This document shows positions 53,366 to 58,583 of a stretch of DNA of 58,583 nt, piece by piece. The DNA lies in the NCBI GenBank assembly GCA_963575745.1, contig CAUYUJ010005779.1, forward strand, positions 1 through 58,583. Direction: 5' to 3'. A program made the position numbers and the translations under genes. Under the pieces are notes generated by a model. It saw only the letters and a program-made list of their open reading frames with translations, searched no databases and had not been told where the DNA came from. Position 1 is the first letter of the stretch. Each line of letters starts with the position of its first letter. Origin of the DNA: Prorocentrum cordatum (taxonomy: Eukaryota; Sar; Dinophyceae; Prorocentrales; Prorocentraceae).

Positions 53366-56300
53366 GGACCCTCATCGCTGGGCGATATCAGGACCGCATG
53401 GAACAGGCCGACACACGCGACGACGTGGAACGCATGTTCGCCCTGGCTAACGAGGCCAGTCATGAGTACCATCTCACCCGTCTGCGCGACCTGCCACCTC
53501 CACCGCCCGACCACCCAAAAAAGAAGCCCCCCACCATGCACGGGCTCACGCCCATGTTCGAAGAGCGACCAGTTGTCCCCCGCGCCTTCCCCACCTACGG
53601 AGCTTCCACGATACACATGAACCGACTGCGCAAGCTCCATCGGCAACTCTGTGAGCTTCGCTTCATCGGACAGCACCATCATTTAGATTGCCGTGCCATC
53701 CCGCCGTACCTTGCGCAGCGCATCGACTGCACGTGGACCGCGGCCCGCCTCCTATGTCACAAGCTGCGCCCCACGGTTCTCCTTGACTTCCCCGAGGCCT
53801 GGACCCCCGACGAGCCAGCACCTCACGGAGAGCACCTTGACGTTTTGATCCAACACCTCGACTTAGAGCTGGCGCGACGTGCGAACCGTGCCAAAGCTGA
53901 ACGCATCAAGATATGGGCTGAGGGCGTCCGCGAGCCAAGCGGGCGAAAGGCGGCCATATACGCTCGGGCTGCTGACAGCTCGCCCACGGCGTATCTCCGC
54001 ACGCCTACCACACCTGACGATACGCAACTCCACTGCGACACCAACGCCTTTAAACCTGACCAAGCTAGCACGGACGACAGCGACGCTGACACCGAAGCTG
54101 GCGGCTTCAGCCCCAGCGACGGTAGTTCGCCCGACACGGACAACGACGAAGACCACACTCGGGAACCACCACCTGCGCAAGTCCCCGACATTCTCCCTGC
54201 CAACGCCATTTTTGCTAACACCAAAGACATGCTTAAGCTCATGGTCGACACCTGGGAGCCCATCTTGGGCAGGTACCGTGCCCGTGCTGGACATGACGCC
54301 GAAGCCATGCCGACGTGGGCTGACTTCTACGACGAGTACCGACAAGAGCTGCCTACGCCATCACCAGCTACCCCTTTCCACCTCACCGACGACCAACTCA
54401 TCCACTTTATTCGCACCCGTTCACCGCGCCGTGCGGGGGGACTGGACGGCTGGACTACTAAGGAGGCTAAGGAGTTACCCGACGACATCCTTCGCCTCTT
54501 CGCCAGCGTCTTACGCGCTATGCAACGCACTGGCACCATCCCAGAACCCCTCCTTCATGTGCCAAACCCGTGCCTCCGAAAAGGCCGAGGCGAACTCCCA
54601 ACGGACCAACGACTTCTCTCGGTGCTTTCCGTTTGGATGTATGCGTGGGAAGCGCCAGCTTACCGCAGCCTCACGGACTGGCGGAAAGGATGGACCCACG
54701 CCACGAGTTTTGGCGCTGTCCCCAAAGCTACCATTGGGGACGTCAGCACCTCTCTTGCCCTGCGCATCGAACACGCCAGGGCCTTACTCCTTCCCTTAGC
54801 TGGGGCTGCCCTTGACCGACAGAAGTGTTTCGACTACCTCATCACGGACATCTGCCTTAACCTTGCGCTTCACGCGGGGTGCCCCCAAGACATCGTTACT
54901 GTCCGCAGAAACTTCTACAGTCGCCACAAACGCTACATCCGCATGAACGGTGCGTACTCTAAGGAACTGGCCAGGACAAACGGTCACCTCCAGGGAAGCT
55001 CTTGGTCCCTGGACGACATTAAGCTGCTCATGTGTGTGTGGACCAAGAGACAGCATCGATACGTTCCGCGATCACTCAGCACTACCTTTGTTGACGACAG
55101 CAACTCCACTACTCACACCGCGCCTGAGTTGCAGAAATCTCTTGATGAAACCGCCAAGTTTGATCGATTTTCAGGTCAACGCATTCACCCTGGCAAAGTG
55201 GCGGGGTGGGCGCTCACCGACGAGCTTCACGCCGCCGTTACCCAGCTCACTCTGGCGGAACGGCCCTTACGCGTGGTCGACTCCTTCAAGCTCGTCGGGA
55301 GTTACATCAACGCCGAGGCAGCGCCGGCTCCAGCCGCGCTTAACCTCACGGCCACCGCTGACGCCCGTGTTCGGAGGGCGACTAGTCGCCTGCCGCGCAT
55401 TGGCAAGCTCCCATCGCCGATGCTTATTAAGGCGCGGCACGCCCGTTCCCTTGCTGCCAGCGTCTGTACCACGGGCACCGACATTCAAGCCCCATCAGGC
55501 CCCGTCAAAACTGCCTACAACCATGCCCTTAAGGCGGCTATCCGCCCCAAGGGAAACAGGTGGGTCGAGTTTTGGACTCTCATGGCCGTGTGCGTCCCAG
55601 GACACGCCCTGGAGATCGACGCCATTACGCAGCGTGAAGTCTTCCTGTGTCTGCGGCGACAGGTTAACCGCGACGCTACTCTCTGCGGTCTCGCCAGGGA
55701 TCTCCAACACCATGTTCAGACCCTATTTGGGGGAGGACCCGTCGGACGACTTGTCCAGACGCTTCAGCAGCTTCGTTGGACCTGGCCCACATTTGGCATC
55801 ATGTACGACGACTGGGGCTGTCAGATCAGCTGGCTGAACTTACCCCAAAACGCCTTCCTTCACATGCTGCGAGCCTCACAACGCAGAGCCTTTCTGAGAA
55901 AGATCAAGCCACGGCGTCATGACCTTGGACACCTTGCCTCTGTCAGACAGGGCCTCGACCTCTTCGCCAGCACGTGGCTCGCCCGAACGAAAGGAGCAGC
56001 CAAATGCAATGCCTGGCAGCTGGCGCTCCTCCTGAACTACCTGTCGGGCGGGGACCACACCCAACAGCGACGATCCCGATCAAACACGTCTGCTGACCCC
56101 AGCCCCATCTGCCGATACTGCGACGAGGAAGAGGAAACTCAGGAGCACACTGTTCGCGACTGCAAGTGCTGGGCCCGAGAAAGAGTCCCTCTCACCACCC
56201 TCATCAGTGACGAGCAGTGGGCCCGTCTTCCGCCGCACACAAGACACTGCGGGCTCTTCGATGAAGACCCAGCCCTCCTCGACCTGCAGGCCGACCTCGC

Positions 56301-56463
56301 GAGGGACCCGCTACCTCAGCCCATACCGCGGCCCCCACCTGAGGGAGATCCTGCGGCTTCAGCCCAGGACTCCTACACCACCTACCTTGACCACGACACT
56401 GGTTGGACATGGGTCTACGCTGCCACGGACGGTGCATGCACCAACCAAGCCATCCATTGCTAG
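53308..56463 (+). CDS. LINE reverse transcriptase with CCHC knuckle and start of RNase H
   Basis: The first in-frame ATG is 53398; sense enters from the endonuclease frame. RT motifs: RAGGLDGWTTKEAKELPDDI; block A ALDRQKCFDYLITD (D473, D479 from 53398); block B HLQGSSWSLDDIKLL (QG-x2-S near 532); block C TTFVDDSNS (F-V-D-D, D566-D567, in place of Y/F-A-D-D); and VVDSFKLVGSYI. A CCHC knuckle (CRYCDEEEE, H, TVRDC; C905, C908, H917, C922) matches the position in R1/I-like LINEs. RNase H begins with TGWTWVYAATDGACTNQ, whose Asp is the first catalytic residue, then a stop at 56463. A -1 change at about 56450 restores RNase H. Two hairpins are inside. The catalytic residues seen are intact. Confidence 0.85.
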   Translation, partial: PHALPPDDGAHEGHELQALGTLIAGRYQDRMEQADTRDDVERMFALANEASHEYHLTRLRDLPPPPPDHPKKKPPTMHGLTPMFEERPVVPRAFPTYGASTIHMNRLRKLHRQLCELRFIGQHHHLDCRAIPPYLAQRIDCTWTAARLLCHKLRPTVLLDFPEAWTPDEPAPHGEHLDVLIQHLDLELARRANRAKAERIKIWAEGVREPSGRKAAIYARAADSSPTAYLRTPTTPDDTQLHCDTNAFKPDQASTDDSDADTEAGGFSPSDGSSPDTDNDEDHTREPPPAQVPDILPANAIFANTKDMLKLMVDTWEPILGRYRARAGHDAEAMPTWADFYDEYRQELPTPSPATPFHLTDDQLIHFIRTRSPRRAGGLDGWTTKEAKELPDDILRLFASVLRAMQRTGTIPEPLLHVPNPCLRKGRGELPTDQRLLSVLSVWMYAWEAPAYRSLTDWRKGWTHATSFGAVPKATIGDVSTSLALRIEHARALLLPLAGAALDRQKCFDYLITDICLNLALHAGCPQDIVTVRRNFYSRHKRYIRMNGAYSKELARTNGHLQGSSWSLDDIKLLMCVWTKRQHRYVPRSLSTTFVDDSNSTTHTAPELQKSLDETAKFDRFSGQRIHPGKVAGWALTDELHAAVTQLTLAERPLRVVDSFKLVGSYINAEAAPAPAALNLTATADARVRRATSRLPRIGKLPSPMLIKARHARSLAASVCTTGTDIQAPSGPVKTAYNHALKAAIRPKGNRWVEFWTLMAVCVPGHALEIDAITQREVFLCLRRQVNRDATLCGLARDLQHHVQTLFGGGPVGRLVQTLQQLRWTWPTFGIMYDDWGCQISWLNLPQNAFLHMLRASQRRAFLRKIKPRRHDLGHLASVRQGLDLFASTWLARTKGAAKCNAWQLALLLNYLSGGDHTQQRRSRSNTSADPSPICRYCDEEEETQEHTVRDCKCWARERVPLTTLISDEQWARLPPHTRHCGLFDEDPALLDLQADLARDPLPQPIPRPPPEGDPAASAQDSYTTYLDHDTGWTWVYAATDGACTNQAIHC
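54097..54117 (+). repeat. LINE hairpin copy 10
   Basis: Arms GCTGG and CCAGC, bulged C 54102, stem GGC/GCC, loop TTCA. Read as GGFSP. Confidence 0.85.
56349..56369 (+). repeat. LINE hairpin copy 11
   Basis: Arms TCCTG and CAGGA, bulged C 56354, stem GGC/GCC, loop TTCA. Read as PAASA. Confidence 0.85.
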
Positions 56464-58175
56464 CACGAGCGGGCTACGGCGTCTACTACGGCATCGACCA
56501 CCGCATGAACTACAGTGCACGCGTTCACGGCATTACGCAGAACGCACAGCTTGCGGAGACCCTCGCCATTGTCCACCTCACGGCATGTGCTGAACGGCCC
56601 GTACACGTTTTCGTGGACAACCAGGCGGTGGTCGATGGGTTCCAAAGTATCATCGACGGACACTCACCACCGCAGGGCACGCACGTGGAGCTCTGGGAAA
56701 AGATCCACCGATGCGTCATGGCCAAGCCCAACATGTTCCGCGTCGAGAAAATCGCAAGCCACCTGGGCGACATGGGCATCGACCTCGGGCTCATCGGGCC
56801 CATCGCGGAGGAGTTCAATCGTCAGGCTGACGCCCTCGCCACAACGGCGGCACGTACTCATAACCTTCCAGACGACATTGTCGAAGCTGCCAAAACACGA
56901 CATCGCCAAGCGACCGTGCTTCATGGAGTCGCTGTCGCCATCTACGAGCGTAGACACCGTACACTCCCCCTCCCACACCGCAGGGCTGGGTTCACAGCTG
57001 CGGAACTCAACAAAATGGAACCAAATCCCCTGCTGTCTGACCAGGCACCACCCGCGGCTGGACCAGACATCCCACAGAACCCGGACGAGCTCTGGGCTGA
57101 GGCCCAACGGGCGATATTCGATGAACAGGAGGACGACCCGTTCGGCTTTGGTGGGGGCCTCGACTTCCTGGGCGACGGGCCAGCCAGCGCCAACCCTGTC
57201 CCGTCGGGCACCCGCACGGCGCCCTCGACTCCGCCATTGAGAGCGGCAGTGCAGCCACATGACAACGCCGCTCACTTTCAAGACGCTGACGAACAGGAGG
57301 AGGACCTGTTCAGCTTCGGTGGGGGATCGGACGCTTTGGACGACGGACCAGCCAGCGAAAACCCTGCCCCGTCGGGCAACCTCTCGATCCCTACTGCGAC
57401 TCCGTCCCCGAGAGCGACATCGCCCACATACGATGATATCGGCCACCGCCAAGACGCCGACCACCACCTGGGTGACCCCCGCGGACTGAGTGGCATAGAG
57501 GACGCACCGCCGATACCACACGCTGCCGACCATGCCGCCCTACCGAGACGCCAACCTTCTACGCGACCGACCTCAGAGCCCTTGCACGGCATCATGATTG
57601 GTCCCACCGCGCAAACCACTCCGCCCCCCCACCGGCGGCAGCCCGCGGGGGCGGCTTCAGCCCCCCCGCAGGGCACTAAACCAGACAGGCCCTCGTGCCC
57701 CGTCCACGCTTCCATCGTTGCTGAGCGAGAGGAAGCGGCTCTCCCGACCTCTCGGGGCGTGGCCCTAGCGGCTCCAGCCCTGGGGTCGCGTGTGCCCCTC
57801 CAGTCACCCTTCAAGGGTGACGGACGACAGCGTACAGGGTGCCGCACTACGCTAGTCCACCATTTGGACAGGCGTACCGAGGACCTCGCCTCTGTCTCGA
57901 GGCTCTCGGCCGCTGGCACTGAGCAGCCACCCCTCACCGACCGCGAAACCGAGCTGTCCCAGGCTATGGCTGCTCTCCAGCAGAGGTGCGTTGCTCTCGC
58001 CGCGGACCTCGCCGCCGCCCAAGCTCGCCAAGGCCCTCTACTCCAGCGCCTTCACAGCGCTGGGCGAGCCTTTGCCGAGCTGCTCACGGCCTCGCCCGAT
58101 GGTGCCGTGCCGTCACTCACCATCCAAGCTATGCTGTCATCGTTCCGCGGCGCTCCACCTGGTGCCCCGCGCTAA
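56403..58175 (+). CDS. LINE RNase H remainder and repeat-rich C-terminus
   Basis: After the -1 change (TNQ then SHPLLARAGYGVYYGIDH) RNase H continues with ITQNAQLAETLAIVHLTACA (second acidic residue Glu), PVHVFVDNQAVVDGFQSIID (third, Asp) and EEFNRQADALATTAA (fourth, Asp). It then turns acidic and disordered. Two tandem 56-residue units start at 57123 and 57291 (EQEDDPFGFGGG, EQEEDLFSFGGG; GDGPASANPVPSG, DDGPASENPAPSG; 168-bp period). A final helical segment (ETELSQAMAALQQRCVALAA) precedes the TAA at 58173-58175. Two hairpin copies lie in the linker (57641 and 57761). Confidence 0.75.
   Translation: MDMGLRCHGRCMHQPSHPLLARAGYGVYYGIDHRMNYSARVHGITQNAQLAETLAIVHLTACAERPVHVFVDNQAVVDGFQSIIDGHSPPQGTHVELWEKIHRCVMAKPNMFRVEKIASHLGDMGIDLGLIGPIAEEFNRQADALATTAARTHNLPDDIVEAAKTRHRQATVLHGVAVAIYERRHRTLPLPHRRAGFTAAELNKMEPNPLLSDQAPPAAGPDIPQNPDELWAEAQRAIFDEQEDDPFGFGGGLDFLGDGPASANPVPSGTRTAPSTPPLRAAVQPHDNAAHFQDADEQEEDLFSFGGGSDALDDGPASENPAPSGNLSIPTATPSPRATSPTYDDIGHRQDADHHLGDPRGLSGIEDAPPIPHAADHAALPRRQPSTRPTSEPLHGIMIGPTAQTTPPPHRRQPAGAASAPPQGTKPDRPSCPVHASIVAEREEAALPTSRGVALAAPALGSRVPLQSPFKGDGRQRTGCRTTLVHHLDRRTEDLASVSRLSAAGTEQPPLTDRETELSQAMAALQQRCVALAADLAAAQARQGPLLQRLHSAGRAFAELLTASPDGAVPSLTIQAMLSSFRGAPPGAPR
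57641..57674 (+). repeat. LINE hairpin copy 12
   Basis: Arms GCCCGCGGGGG and CCCCCGCAGGGC with one bulged A, bulged C 57652, stem GGC/GCC, loop TTCA. Read as GAASA. Confidence 0.85.
57761..57787 (+). repeat. LINE hairpin copy 13 (TCCA loop)
   Basis: Arms GGCCCTAG and CTGGGGTC (two wobbles), bulged C 57769, stem GGC/GCC, loop TCCA. Read as LAAPA. Confidence 0.8.
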
Positions 58176-58540
58176 TCTCCTCCTTTCTGCCTGCCCGTGT
58201 GTACGCGTGGCTCCGCGTCCACGGTGTCAGGGCGTGGGGGCGGGGGGTGCCCCGTCACTGCGCGCCGCTTAGCGGCCAAGCGCCCAACTGGCGGTCTGCC
58301 AAGCCGCCTAGCCACGTGTCAGCACGTCGCCTTTCTTGTTGGGGCCTCTTTCCTTACGCGGTCTGACAGGTGAGATCATCATCGTCTGTCCGCCGTCTGT
58401 AGCGTCTGTCGCACTGCGCCGGGGGAGGGGTTTTTTGTTGCCCGCCCTCGTATCTAAAGGCTGCACCGCCGCAAATAGTGCATGCGAGTTGTCGCACCGC
58501 AGTGCGCCTCGCGGACGGACCCTGGTCCGCCTACTTGTCC

Positions 58541-58542
<2 letters not shown>
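58176..58542 (+). other. LINE 3' untranslated tail with terminal hairpin
   Basis: No open frame of interest. At 58511-58530 GCGGAC pairs with GTCCGC around GGACCCTG (GGAC and GTCC can pair instead), a dozen bases before the (TC)n run. 3'-end stem-loops are recognised by RT in several LINEs; that role is inferred here. Confidence 0.5.

Positions 58543-58583
<41 letters not shown>
58543..58583 (+). repeat. (TC)n microsatellite at the LINE 3' end
   Basis: Uninterrupted TC to the window edge; same dinucleotide as the tract at 42214-42296. Confidence 0.9.

Larger units (their letters stand above)
42297..58542 (+). mobile_element. 16-kb LINE-type retrotransposon with APE endonuclease, RT, CCHC and RNase H
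   Basis: A plus-strand unit with a 155-bp leader, six overlapping reading blocks and a 367-bp 3' tail. Order: ORF1 with coiled coil; signal and membrane protein; ART-like and Cys-rich region; EEP/APE endonuclease; reverse transcriptase; CCHC knuckle; RNase H; repeat-rich tail. An APE, RT, CCHC and RNase H order is that of I/R1/Tad-like LINEs. No long terminal repeats were seen. Both ends abut CT repeats, which fits insertion into a microsatellite or a microsatellite tail. At 16 kb it is much longer than typical LINEs (5-8 kb). Reading frame changes by -1 five times. Thirteen sense-strand hairpins are embedded in its coding sequence. Confidence 0.8.

Noticed and set aside
55484-55508. GCCCCATCAGGC stretch reading APSGP
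   Set aside because: The peptide resembles hairpin copies but there is no TTCA loop or bulged C and the arms do not pair.

Overview
The window looks like nuclear DNA of a dinoflagellate (Prorocentrum, Polarella or Symbiodiniaceae type; genus not determinable by eye). Evidence: GC-rich sequence dense with GA, TCC, TCG and TA/CA tracts and minisatellites; coding regions without bacterial-style ribosome sites but with polypyrimidine-AG acceptors; acidic KRPAA-rich proteins; and, upstream of five genes, degenerate copies of the dinoflagellate spliced leader (known 3' end TTTTGGCTCAAG). No rRNA, tRNA or CRISPR array was recognised, and no conventional metabolic gene.

Layout. 1-3.7 kb: a minus-strand multi-exon gene of unknown function running off the left edge. 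3.8-5.3 kb: microsatellites and a 12-bp minisatellite present in both orientations. 5.8-21.2 kb (segment I): bounded by a 32-bp inverted repeat with matching inner layout (TTTTTGATCC array, then AT-rich DNA) at both ends. It holds plus-strand gene B (6.9-12.95 kb), a transposase-like gene (14.4-16.7 kb), an adjoining ORF (17.1-17.8 kb) and a repeat-rich ORF (18.75-19.6 kb). 21.7-22.6 kb: decayed minus-strand Cys-rich gene. 22.6-31.9 kb (segment II): bounded by a different 39-bp inverted repeat; on the minus strand it holds gene C (31.2-27.6 kb, paralogue of B) followed by a second transposase copy (26.6-24.3 kb). Read in their own directions, both segments have the order B/C gene then transposase. 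31.8-39.9 kb: minus-strand coding blocks in several frames (membrane and Cys-rich protein, CCCH finger, Cys-rich finger) of an unidentified element. 40-42.2 kb: low-complexity purine and pyrimidine tracts.

42.3-58.5 kb: a very large plus-strand LINE-type retrotransposon lying between two (CT)n tracts. It encodes an ORF1 with coiled coil, a protein with a signal-like segment and membrane segments, a possible ADP-ribosyltransferase-like domain, a Cys-rich region, an APE/EEP endonuclease, reverse transcriptase with CCHC knuckle, RNase H and a C-terminal repeat region. Its reading frame changes five times, always by -1.

Two undescribed-looking structures stand out. (1) Thirteen sense-oriented hairpins inside the LINE reading frames share a bulged C, a 3-bp stem and a TTCA or TCCA loop, with outer arms that differ in every copy but always pair. 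(2) Near-perfect palindromes centred on CACGTG, several followed at once by a pyrimidine tract and AG, lie in introns and gene flanks of the first 20 kb and look like introner-type elements.
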